Positions 44,088-52,199 of a DNA stretch of 64,000 nucleotides are shown here, one piece after another. The position numbers were made by a program, and so were the translations under genes. The notes beneath the pieces are model-generated. The model was not told the DNA's origin. It saw nothing but the letters and a program-made list of their open reading frames with translations, and did not search any database. Each line of letters starts with the position of its first letter. The stretch's first letter is position 1. Source of the DNA: Duganella sacchari (GTDB taxonomy: Bacteria; Pseudomonadota; Gammaproteobacteria; Burkholderiales; Burkholderiaceae_D); NCBI RefSeq assembly GCF_900143065.1, contig NZ_FRCX01000006.1, forward strand, positions 1-64,000, read 5' to 3'.

Positions 44088-44309
44088 TTAGCCGCGCGAG
44101 GCGAAGTAGCGCAGTTCGGCGGACAGGCTAGGGGAGTGACGCTCGCAGTCATTCGCCAGGCTGTTCAGCCACCAGATGGTTTCTTCCGTGTTGCGCTGCG
44201 ACACAGCTGGCTGCACCGCGAAGATCGCGTCAAACAGTTGACGTGCTGCGGTGGCAATATTGGCGAAGTAGCCAGGGGTGGCGATGCTGTCGTAGGTCGT
44301 TGCACTCAT
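44088..44309 (-). CDS. Small hypothetical protein
   Basis: A 73-residue protein (MSATTYDSIATPGYF at the start, SAELRYFASRG at the end) that I do not recognise. It is mixed alpha-helical and soluble, with one cysteine in NDCERHSP. The ATG at 44309 has GGAG six bases upstream, better than the ATG at 44321. It heads a short operon with the 32-codon gene. The upstream region (44310-44430) is AT-rich compared with the rest of the window. Confidence 0.6.
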   Translation of the reverse strand: MSATTYDSIATPGYFANIATAARQLFDAIFAVQPAVSQRNTEETIWWLNSLANDCERHSPSLSAELRYFASRG

Positions 44310-44501
44310 CAGAGACTCCATAAATATTCGTTTGTTGCGTTGCAGTATGCTCGCATTTCAGTAATAAATAAACTTTTGATTTATGATACGAGCCATAAGT
44401 ATTCAATATAACTCGAGTTTCCCCAATGAAAAAAAGCGCTTGAAGCCCACTGCCTTGCGGTATGATTGCTGTCCAATTGGCAATAGTTTGATGGGGTTGG
44501 G

Positions 44502-45794
44502 ATGTCTCTGCGCACAAAATTCATGCTGGCTTTGCTGTTGACCGGATTGGCGGCAGTAGCAATGGTCGGCGGGCTGGCCTATGTCGGCATGACCAAGAAG
44601 GTGGACAGCATCCGGCGCGAACGCGCGGCGGAGCACTTCCATGAAGCTGTCACGGCGTATGTGCAGCAATACGGTAGCTGGCAGGCCAGTCCCGGCAAGG
44701 ATGGCTTTGATACGTTCATGCATGGCCGCAGGCAGGTTGAGGATCGTCCGCCGCCGCCGGAGGGACGCCGGCCGCCGCGCGAAGATGGTGGACCGGGACC
44801 GGAGTCCGGGCGGCGTGGCGAGCCACCATTCCACTTCATCCTGGCCGATCAGAATTTCAATGTGGTGCTGGGCGCCGGGGTCTATGAACATGGCGAGCCG
44901 TTGCCGGAATCGGCGCGCAAGAATGCACGGCCGGTCGAGGTGCAAGGCCGCGTGGTGGCTTACGTTTCGCCAGAGGGCGTGCTCACGCCCAGCAAGGAAG
45001 AACAGCAGTATCTGGACGCCATGCGCGATGCGCTGTGGTTTGGCGTCAGTGGCGCGGCAGTGCTGGCGCTGGCGCTTGGCCTGCTGTTAAGCCGTAGCCT
45101 TGGTCGTACGCTGGGCCATCTGACCAGCGCCGTGCGCGCCATGCATGGCGGTTCGCTGCTGCAGCGCGTACCGGTCGAGGGCAAGGACGAAGTGGCCGAA
45201 CTGGCGGCTGCCTTCAATGCCATGAGCGAGAAGCTGGCGCGTTCGCATGAAGAGTTGAGCGACTCGCACCAGACCATCCTGGTTCAGGCCGAACAACTGC
45301 GCGAGCTCAGTGTGCGCGATGCGTTGACCAAGCTGCATAACCGTCGCCACTTCGACGAGCAAGCCACCACCCTGTTCAGCCATGCGGTGCGCCACAAGCG
45401 GCCATTCAGCGTGGTGATAGGCGATATTGATTTCTTCAAGCGTATCAATGACAACTTCTCGCATGCCACCGGCGACATCGTGCTGCGCCAGGTGGGCGAG
45501 ATCCTGCGCAGCCATATGCGGTTGAGCGACCTGGTGGCGCGCTACGGTGGCGAGGAGTTCGTGATCGCTTTTCCGGAGACCGAGCTGCCGCAAGCAGCTG
45601 CGCTGTGCGACAAGCTGCGTGGCATCATCGAGAGCTTCCCATGGCATCAGGTGCATCCGGAGTTGAAGGTCACGATGAGCATGGGCGTGTATGCCGACCT
45701 GGCGGCCGGCACGGCGGAAGCGATGCTGCAAAAGGCCGATGCACTGCTGTACCGCGCCAAGGAGACGGGCCGCAACCGCGTCTGCTTCTCCTGA
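44502..45794 (+). CDS. Membrane diguanylate cyclase (HAMP-GGDEF)
   Basis: A 430-residue enzyme that makes cyclic di-GMP from GTP. TM1 is at residues 8-30; a periplasmic region holds a Pro/Arg-rich segment (PPPPEGRRPPREDGGPGPE); TM2 is at about 186-206, followed by HAMP (LGRTLGHLTSAVRAMHGGSL) and a coiled coil. The GGDEF domain starts at SVRDALTKLHNRRHF and has an active GGEEF with the inhibitory RxxD (RLSD) five residues before it, so product feedback is expected. Likely a free-standing signalling gene. TATGAT at 44461-44466 is a possible -10 box. Confidence 0.93.
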   Translation: MSLRTKFMLALLLTGLAAVAMVGGLAYVGMTKKVDSIRRERAAEHFHEAVTAYVQQYGSWQASPGKDGFDTFMHGRRQVEDRPPPPEGRRPPREDGGPGPESGRRGEPPFHFILADQNFNVVLGAGVYEHGEPLPESARKNARPVEVQGRVVAYVSPEGVLTPSKEEQQYLDAMRDALWFGVSGAAVLALALGLLLSRSLGRTLGHLTSAVRAMHGGSLLQRVPVEGKDEVAELAAAFNAMSEKLARSHEELSDSHQTILVQAEQLRELSVRDALTKLHNRRHFDEQATTLFSHAVRHKRPFSVVIGDIDFFKRINDNFSHATGDIVLRQVGEILRSHMRLSDLVARYGGEEFVIAFPETELPQAAALCDKLRGIIESFPWHQVHPELKVTMSMGVYADLAAGTAEAMLQKADALLYRAKETGRNRVCFS

Positions 45795-46712
45795 CTATGA
45801 ATGGCGGTCCAGCCAGCGGCCGCCGAACATGGTGCAGATCAGCGAGAAAACGATTAGCACGATGCCTGCCCACTGCCAGCCGGTGATGCTGTCGCCCAGG
45901 GCCAGCATGCCGGAGGTGATGCCGACCACCGGCACGCCCAGGCTGAATGGCGCCACGCGGTTGACGGGATGGCGCTTGAGCAGGCGTGTCCACATCGCAT
46001 AGCCGATGATGGTGGACATCCAGCCTATATAGGCCACCGCGATCCAGGTTGTGAATGGTGCGCTGGTCCACTGCCAGCGCGTGGCGGGATCGTCGAACGC
46101 CAGCGACAGCAGGACAAATGGCGCGATCGGCACGGCGCCGCACCAGACGATGAAGCTGATGACGTCAAAGTCCGGCGTCTCCTTCTGCGCGCGGCGCACG
46201 ACGATATTGGAGACGGCCCACATGGCGGCGCCGGTCAGGCATAGCACGAAGCCGGCGGGCGTGATGTCGCTGGCGCTGGTGGATTGCAGGGAGCTGGTGG
46301 CAAAGCAGGCCAGGCCCAGCGCCGCCAGCATCAGGCCAGCGATCAGCGCGCGGCTGGCGTGTTCCTTCAACAGCATGAAGCCGAAGATGGCGGTGAAGAA
46401 GACTTGCGTTTGCAGGATGACCGAGGCCAGCGAGGCGGACATGCCGACTTTCAGCGACAGGAACAGCAGGCCGAACTGGCCGACGCCCTGGCTCAGGCCA
46501 TAAGCGATGACCCACCTTGGCGCCAGCTTGGGCGGGCGCACGAAGAAAATCAGCGGCAGGATGGCGAAGACATAGCGCGCCGCGCCCATCTGGAACGGCG
46601 TCAGGTTGCGCAGGCCAACCTTCATGGCGACGAAGTTGGTGCCCCAGATGAGGACCACCACCAGGGCGGAGAGCAGGTCGCGGGTGGTAAGGTGAGAGGA
46701 CGATGGATTCAT
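45795..46712 (-). CDS. EamA/DMT-superfamily transporter
   Basis: A 305-residue inner-membrane transporter with ten predicted helices in two EamA repeats (VLIWGTNFVAMKVGLRNL; AVAYIGWMSTIIGYAMW). Family members export amino acids or other small metabolites (YdcZ/RhaT/EamA class); the substrate is unknown. The ATG at 46712 (MNPSSSHLTTRD) is 17 bases after the FUSC gene stop, so both are in one operon. Longer open frame upstream lies inside the FUSC gene. The stop of this gene directly abuts the stop of the convergent cyclase gene (45794/45795). Confidence 0.86.
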   Translation of the reverse strand: MNPSSSHLTTRDLLSALVVVLIWGTNFVAMKVGLRNLTPFQMGAARYVFAILPLIFFVRPPKLAPRWVIAYGLSQGVGQFGLLFLSLKVGMSASLASVILQTQVFFTAIFGFMLLKEHASRALIAGLMLAALGLACFATSSLQSTSASDITPAGFVLCLTGAAMWAVSNIVVRRAQKETPDFDVISFIVWCGAVPIAPFVLLSLAFDDPATRWQWTSAPFTTWIAVAYIGWMSTIIGYAMWTRLLKRHPVNRVAPFSLGVPVVGITSGMLALGDSITGWQWAGIVLIVFSLICTMFGGRWLDRHS

Positions 46713-46729
46713 CGTCCTATGGTAGCAGC

Positions 46730-48874
46730 CTAGCTGACGTCGCGCAGGATTGCTTCGCGGTGGGTGATGATCTTCACGGCGTCGGCCTGCAGCAGGCGGA
46801 TGCGGCGCTGGACCAGCGGCCAGCCGGACCACGGCACGGCATTGGCGTCCGGCGCCATCGGCGTCATGAGCGGTTCGATGTCAGCCCTGTCCGGATCGAG
46901 CGCGTGCTCAAGGATCTGCACTACCTGATCGTGGCTTTGTTCCAGCATCGCGTGGACCGGGCCGACCGGCAGCTCTTTCGTGTGACGGCGCAGGATGGCG
47001 CGCAACGCCGCCACGTGCGCCACCAGCAGGTAGTTCTGCACGATGAACAGGTTGATGTCTTCCACCGCGCGCTGTTTGCTCGATGGCTCGTCCAGCATCC
47101 GCACCAGTGCGGAACTCAGCGCGGCCAGACTGTCCATCAGGCGCTTGCGTTCGATGCGGTAGGCGAAATCGTCCTTGCTTTTACCTTGCAGCAGATCGAA
47201 GCTGGCCTGCATATAGCTCAGGTTCACGTCCAGCACCTGGCGCACCAGGCGTGGCAGGGTTTGATATTCCCAGTTGGCCAGCACGAAGCTGAACGCCGTC
47301 GCCACTGCGGCGCCGACGATGGTGTCGACCAGGCGCTCCATAATCAGGTTCTCGTTGCCCGGGGCGATCAGATACATTTGCAGCAGGATCATCACGCTGA
47401 CCGCCACCGCTGCGTAGCGGTAGCGCAGGTAGACAAAGGTGGGCATCGCCACGGTCGACAGGATCAGCGCGCCCAGGATGAAGGCGGGATAGTTGAGGAA
47501 CTTGATGATGAGCGCGGTGAGCACGCAGCCGATCACCGTGCCCACGATGCGGTCGCGCCGGCGCTGCTTGGTCATGCTGAAGCTCGGTTTCAGGATAATC
47601 ACGATGGTCAGCACGATCCAGTAGCTGTGCGCCGCATACGGCAGCCATGCGCCAACCACCAGGCCTGCCGAAATCGCCATCGCCACGCGCAGCGAGAAGC
47701 GGAAGATCGGCGAGTCCCAGCGCAGGTGCGACAGGATCATGCGGAGTTCATACTTCTGCTGCGACAGGAACGGCCCCATGTCGGCGTCGGCCCAGAACGG
47801 CGTGGTGTCGTAGATCTTCTGGCTGGCCTGATGCAGCTCGCCGATCATCTTGATGATGGCGCGGATCTTGTTGCGCTGCGCGCGCAGCACTGCCAGCGCC
47901 TCCTGCTGCGGCTTGCCGTCGTCGATGCGCTGCTGGATCGCGGCCAGTTCCGCTTCAATCGCTTCCAGCTCCGGTTCGTAGCTGATCTCGGCGTAAGAGG
48001 CTTTCTTGCGCGTGACGTCGTAGGCCACCGATTCGATATCGCGTGCCGCCTTGTAGGCCAGGTCGTGCAGGGTTTTCAGCACTGGCGAATCGACCAGGTG
48101 GGCGCGCAGCTGCGCGTAGTCGGTGTGGGTGGAGAGAATCAGCTCGTACAGATCCAGCATGCAGACGTGGACCTGCACCACGATGGCATCCTTCTCGTTC
48201 TGGTGCGAACGCAGGATCAGGTCGCGCGAGGCTTGCTGGCGGTCGGCCAGCAGACTTTGATGGCGGATCAGCTTATTGAATTGCTCGGTGAGGTTGTAGC
48301 GCGTGTCGTAGAAGTCGGCCTTGATGTCGATGTAGGCCGCCAGTTCAAACAGCGCCTCCGCCAGCACCTGCTGCTTGATGCGGTGACGCAGCAGCCAAGA
48401 GATCCCCATGGCGTAGGCCAGATAGGCCACCGCGCCCAGCGTGAACAAGCCGGTGTGGATGAAGGACTCGCGCGCCGTCATGTCGTGTTCCATCGACATG
48501 GTCATGATGAACAGCGTGGCCAGTTGCAGCGGCATGGACTTCTTGCCGTAGACGACCATCATGCAGGCGCCAAAGCTGACCACCACCAGCATCGCCATCA
48601 GCAGCCAGTGGAACGGCGCGCAAAGGCTGATTAACAGAGTGACCGCGCTGCACAGCAGCACCGATGCACTCATCTCGTTGAACTTGTGGCGCAAGGGACT
48701 GGGCATGTCCATCAGCGCGGTGCAGAGCGCGCCGATACACACCGTCATGGCGACGGCCATGTCGGCGAATTGCAGGGTGATGAGGGTGACGCCGACCAGG
48801 CCCGCAGCAAAGCGCAGGCCAAGCGAGAAATAGTGGCTATAAAAGAAGGTTCGGAAATTTAACGCGTAATGCAT
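46730..48874 (-). CDS. FUSC/YccS-family inner membrane protein
   Basis: A 714-residue protein with two blocks of membrane helices, residues ~20-160 and ~390-520, and a soluble helical region after each, as in YccS/YhfK and the aromatic-acid efflux AaeB group. Visible marks: SYWIVLTIVIILKPSFSMTKQRRRDRIVGTVIG (given in part), the family hallmark in the second block, and a long coiled C-terminus. Likely an exporter or envelope protein; substrate unknown. Start taken at the ATG at 48874 (MHYALNFRTF); a longer start at 48910 is possible. Operon with the DMT gene downstream. Confidence 0.85.
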   Translation of the reverse strand: MHYALNFRTFFYSHYFSLGLRFAAGLVGVTLITLQFADMAVAMTVCIGALCTALMDMPSPLRHKFNEMSASVLLCSAVTLLISLCAPFHWLLMAMLVVVSFGACMMVVYGKKSMPLQLATLFIMTMSMEHDMTARESFIHTGLFTLGAVAYLAYAMGISWLLRHRIKQQVLAEALFELAAYIDIKADFYDTRYNLTEQFNKLIRHQSLLADRQQASRDLILRSHQNEKDAIVVQVHVCMLDLYELILSTHTDYAQLRAHLVDSPVLKTLHDLAYKAARDIESVAYDVTRKKASYAEISYEPELEAIEAELAAIQQRIDDGKPQQEALAVLRAQRNKIRAIIKMIGELHQASQKIYDTTPFWADADMGPFLSQQKYELRMILSHLRWDSPIFRFSLRVAMAISAGLVVGAWLPYAAHSYWIVLTIVIILKPSFSMTKQRRRDRIVGTVIGCVLTALIIKFLNYPAFILGALILSTVAMPTFVYLRYRYAAVAVSVMILLQMYLIAPGNENLIMERLVDTIVGAAVATAFSFVLANWEYQTLPRLVRQVLDVNLSYMQASFDLLQGKSKDDFAYRIERKRLMDSLAALSSALVRMLDEPSSKQRAVEDINLFIVQNYLLVAHVAALRAILRRHTKELPVGPVHAMLEQSHDQVVQILEHALDPDRADIEPLMTPMAPDANAVPWSGWPLVQRRIRLLQADAVKIITHREAILRDVS

Positions 48875-48957
48875 GGCCTGGGCCTTGTGGGCAGCTTGCA
48901 TGCACACCACAGGATCGCCGTGATGTGCATGTTGAATGACGCAGAGGGACTACTTTT

Positions 48958-50646
48958 TTACAGTACAGAGAGAACCGGATAGCGGCGCCACTCCGGTTCC
49001 GCATGACGTTTGCCGTTGGCGAAGATGAAGCCCAGTACCGCATCCTGGTCCGACAGCAGCGCCGGGTTGGCGGTCTTCCATGCTTCAAACCTGGCTTTCA
49101 GCTCAGGCTCGGTCTCCAGCATCTCCAGCGCCAGATCTTCGAATACATAGTCGGAGAAGGTTTCTTTTTTCTCCAGCACGCTGTTGAAGAAACCCCAGCG
49201 GAAGAAGGAGTCGTGGCCTTGCGGTTCCAGCGTCTCGACAGCGTAGCGCGCGTTGGCCTGCTTGAGCGGGATGAAGTAGTCGCCCGGCTGCACGGTGAAG
49301 CTGCCGATGCGCGCTTCGAGCTGCACGTCGTCGTGGTACATATGGCCTTCGTAGGCGTTGGCGCGCGAGGTCACGGAGGTGATGTGGTAGTACTGCGCTT
49401 CCACGGTCGAGGCTTCGTCGAAGCGGGCCATCTCGACGCCGTTCCATTGCAGGCGTTCGATGGCTTCGCGCCAGGCTTGCGGCACGATGTAGCCTTTCGG
49501 TGCACGCACGGTGGCTGCCGGTACGAAGCTGTTGTAGTAGGCGATATCCTTTTCCCACGGCTGGCTGCGGTCGTAGGACAGGCGCTGGTAGTTGCCCAGC
49601 AGGCTGGCGCTGCGCTTTGCTGCGTAACCTTTGAAGCGGAAGGTCGATGGATTGGCTTCGTCCATTTTCCAGGCCACGGTCCATTCCTTGGCATTGGCGG
49701 CCTGCTCGCGGGCGGCGGCGCGCAGCTGCTTGATCTGTTCACCGTGCTGGATGGTGAAGTCCATGGTCACGTCCAGCAGGGCGCGCATGGAATCGTAGCG
49801 GTCCTTGTAGGGCTTGAGCATATGCGTTTCCGGCATGAAGCCGATCACGTGGTGCAGGGCGGCGAAGCCGGTCGAGAAGCGCGGCACTTCCAGGAACTCG
49901 GCGATGCCGTCGTCCGGTGTGTCCTTGACCGGATTGACATACGGGCAGGTTGGCCAGCCTTTGGCGTCCATCTCTTTGTAGATATGCGGCAGCATGGTCT
50001 CGCGCAGGAAGGGACCGAGGCCGTAACCCAGCTTGTCCGCCTGCGTGTGGATCAGCGTCATGGTGTACGGATAGTCGGCGCCGTTGGAGGTGTGGGTATC
50101 GACCATCACGTCTGGGTCCCAGCTGGTCAGCAGCTGGTTGAAGATGCGGGCGTTGAGCGTGTCGCACTTGACGAAGTCGCGGTTCAGGTCCAGGTGGCGG
50201 CTGTTGCCGCGGAAGCCGAATTGCTCCGGTCCGTCCTGGTTCACGCGCGAGGTGTTGGCGCGGTTCAGTGCACCGTCGACGTTGTATAGCGGGACGAACA
50301 GCAGCACGGTCTTGCCCAGCGCTGCCAGCTTGACGGGATCGAAGCACAGGTCGCGCACGATGGCCATGCAGGCGTCCACGCCTTCGGGTTCGCCCGGGTG
50401 GATGCCGTTGTTATTGAAGAAGACGGTGCGGCCTTCGGCCTTGATCTGGGCGCGGTCATGCACGCCGTCGGCGCTGATGACGCCGGCGTGCACGGGAATG
50501 CCGCCGTCGGACGTGCCGATCTGTTCAAACCGCAGCACGTGCGGGAAGCGTTGCGCCAGCTCTTCGTAGAAGGCGATGCAGTCGCTCCAGGTGGTGGTCT
50601 GGTTTTGATTACCTTGTTCGTACGGCGTCGGCATGTCTGGGTGCAT
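48958..50646 (-). CDS. M14-family zinc carboxypeptidase
   Basis: A 562-residue metallopeptidase. Zinc ligands are the H and E of NNNGIHPGEPEGVDA and the later histidine of VMVDTHTSNGADY; NSRHLDLNRDFVK is the substrate-binding region. The C-terminal ~250 residues form an extra beta-rich domain (WREAIERLQWNGVEMARF). There is no signal peptide, so a cytoplasmic peptidase is likely. I start at the ATG at 50646 (MHPDMPTPYEQ); a TTG at 50685 is an alternative without a good ribosome-binding site. Divergent from the 50830 gene. Confidence 0.87.
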   Translation of the reverse strand: MHPDMPTPYEQGNQNQTTTWSDCIAFYEELAQRFPHVLRFEQIGTSDGGIPVHAGVISADGVHDRAQIKAEGRTVFFNNNGIHPGEPEGVDACMAIVRDLCFDPVKLAALGKTVLLFVPLYNVDGALNRANTSRVNQDGPEQFGFRGNSRHLDLNRDFVKCDTLNARIFNQLLTSWDPDVMVDTHTSNGADYPYTMTLIHTQADKLGYGLGPFLRETMLPHIYKEMDAKGWPTCPYVNPVKDTPDDGIAEFLEVPRFSTGFAALHHVIGFMPETHMLKPYKDRYDSMRALLDVTMDFTIQHGEQIKQLRAAAREQAANAKEWTVAWKMDEANPSTFRFKGYAAKRSASLLGNYQRLSYDRSQPWEKDIAYYNSFVPAATVRAPKGYIVPQAWREAIERLQWNGVEMARFDEASTVEAQYYHITSVTSRANAYEGHMYHDDVQLEARIGSFTVQPGDYFIPLKQANARYAVETLEPQGHDSFFRWGFFNSVLEKKETFSDYVFEDLALEMLETEPELKARFEAWKTANPALLSDQDAVLGFIFANGKRHAEPEWRRYPVLSVL

Positions 50647-50757
50647 GGTCGTCTGGATCTCAGCGGGAATGTCTAGGGAATGCAAGCTGGATAAGCTGGC
50701 TGTCGAGGGCGAGATTGTATCATCGATGCCCGTTTTTTAAGCGCCCGCTCACAGGTG

Positions 50758-50785
50758 TTGAGTTGCTGCAAGGTAAATTTATCTA
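50758..50785 (+). promoter_or_regulatory. Candidate promoter for the 50830 gene
   Basis: TTGAGT (50758-50763), a 16-bp spacer and TATCTA (50780-50785) give a plausible sigma-70 promoter with a start near 50792. Confidence 0.45.
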
Positions 50786-50829
50786 ATGGTGCTTTACTGG
50801 TTTTCTTGTCGATCAGCCGGGAGAACCGT

Positions 50830-51528
50830 ATGCGGGCCGTGATAGTGGTGATATTGCTGGCGCTGGTGTGCCGCTGGGGCGTGGCCCAGATCGGGCCGAA
50901 GTATGTGATTGAGTTGCGCGGGCCGGGCGGCGCAGCGACGGCTGGCATGGCGCAAGGACGCGTGCAACTGGTCGCGCACGGGCTGGCGCTGGTGCGCTTT
51001 CAGGGCTTGAGCTTGCTGGTGGTGGATGCGGATGGCGAGGCCTACAGCGAGGATGCTGCGCGCGCATGGCCCGAGGCGGACCTGCTGCTGGTGCTGCCCG
51101 CCAGCGCGGGGCATTACGCTGGCTTCGCGCCACTGCAGGCGTTGCGGAATGGCGCGCCGGTGATCGTCGGCGAGGTGGACGCCGCGCCGGTGAGCGCAGG
51201 CGGGCCGCAGCTGTATCCGATGCAGGTGTGGAATGCGCTGGACCTGCGCAAGCAGAACACCCGGCTGCGCGTGACGGCCATGGCGGGAGCCGCAGGGGCG
51301 GCGGCGATTGCGGGTTACATGCTGGAGATGGGCAACAGCCGTTCATCATACCGGCTGTACGTCAGCGCGGCGGAGGCGGCAGCGGCGGAACTGGCCCAGC
51401 GCATGCCGGGCGCCGACCTGGCGCTGGTGGCCGGACCCAGCCTGCTGCAGCTGAACCGCGGCGCACCGTCCGGCGCGCCCGCTGCGCTGACGGCGGCCGG
51501 CTACACCTTCACCGCCATCAAACGCTGA
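50830..51528 (+). CDS. Exported protein, possibly a degenerate metallo-beta-lactamase fold
   Basis: A 232-residue protein with a signal peptide (MRAVIVVILLALVCRWGVAQ). The order of segments resembles UlaG-type metallo-beta-lactamase-fold hydrolases: VRFQGLSLLVVDADGEA, then LLLVLPASAGHYAGF where HxHxDH would lie, SSYRLYVSAAEA, and PGADLALVAG. The zinc ligands are absent, so if the fold is right it is a pseudoenzyme. GGGAGAA stands before the ATG at 50830. The similarity is weak and was judged by eye. It is monocistronic and divergent from the M14 peptidase gene. Confidence 0.5.
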   Translation: MRAVIVVILLALVCRWGVAQIGPKYVIELRGPGGAATAGMAQGRVQLVAHGLALVRFQGLSLLVVDADGEAYSEDAARAWPEADLLLVLPASAGHYAGFAPLQALRNGAPVIVGEVDAAPVSAGGPQLYPMQVWNALDLRKQNTRLRVTAMAGAAGAAAIAGYMLEMGNSRSSYRLYVSAAEAAAAELAQRMPGADLALVAGPSLLQLNRGAPSGAPAALTAAGYTFTAIKR

Positions 51529-52095
51529 TTACTTCCTGGCGTTGGTTTCCACCCACGTGGCGTAGGTGTCGATGAATTTCTTGAGGAACTGTTTGGTGCT
51601 GTCGTTATTGAGCTTGCCGTCAGCGCCCAGCAGGTTGGCGGCGCCGCCGATATACGCTTCCGGCTGCTGCAGCAGCGGCATGTCGAGGAACACCGTGCAC
51701 TGGCGCAGATGGTGGTTGGCGCCAAACGCACCGGTCGCGCCCGGAGAAATGCTGACGATGCCGGCCGGCTTGCCGCTCCACACGCTGCTGCCGTAAGGAC
51801 GCGAGCCAACGTCGATGGCATTCTTCAGCGGTGCGGGAATCGAGCGGTTGTATTCCGGCGTAAAGAACAGCACGCCATCCGCGTCCTTGATGCGCTGGCG
51901 GAAATGCGTCCACGCCTGCGGTGCGGTCGCGCCGTTTTCTTCCAGATCCTGGTTGTAGATGGCCAGCTCGCCGATTTCGACAATCTCGAATTCCAGCGAC
52001 GGCGGCGCAAGCGCAATGATTTCGTGGGCGAATTTGCGGTTCAGCGAATCCTTGCGCAGGCTGCCGATCACAACGGCGATCTTCTTGGCGGGCAT
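51529..52095 (-). CDS. NADPH-dependent FMN reductase (ChrR-like)
   Basis: A 188-residue flavodoxin-fold reductase. The FMN phosphate loop is GSLRKDSLNRKFA at the N-terminus, with the conserved PEYNRSIPAPLKNAIDVGSR and WSGKPAGIVSISPGATGA. Such enzymes reduce quinones, azo dyes or chromate with NAD(P)H and protect against oxidative stress; the physiological substrate is open. The ATG at 52095 has AAGGAG at ideal spacing. The 3' end directly abuts the stop of the convergent 50830 gene (51528/51529). Confidence 0.92.
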   Translation of the reverse strand: MPAKKIAVVIGSLRKDSLNRKFAHEIIALAPPSLEFEIVEIGELAIYNQDLEENGATAPQAWTHFRQRIKDADGVLFFTPEYNRSIPAPLKNAIDVGSRPYGSSVWSGKPAGIVSISPGATGAFGANHHLRQCTVFLDMPLLQQPEAYIGGAANLLGADGKLNNDSTKQFLKKFIDTYATWVETNARK

Positions 52096-52142
52096 GACAT
52101 CTCCTTCGGTGGGTGGCGGAAACAGTAATGTAACCCATCCAG

Positions 52143-52177
52143 AAAAAAAGCCACGCCGCATTACTGGGGCGTGGCTT
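52143..52177 (-). terminator. Rho-independent terminator after the S46 peptidase gene
   Basis: Read on the minus strand, AAGCCACGCC pairs with GGCGTGGCTT (plus coordinates 52168-52177 and 52148-52157), followed by a T-run (52143-52149). It stands 22 bases downstream of the peptidase stop and just upstream of the FMN reductase gene. Confidence 0.9.
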
Positions 52178-52199
52178 CTGGCTTAAGAGATATGGCGGC

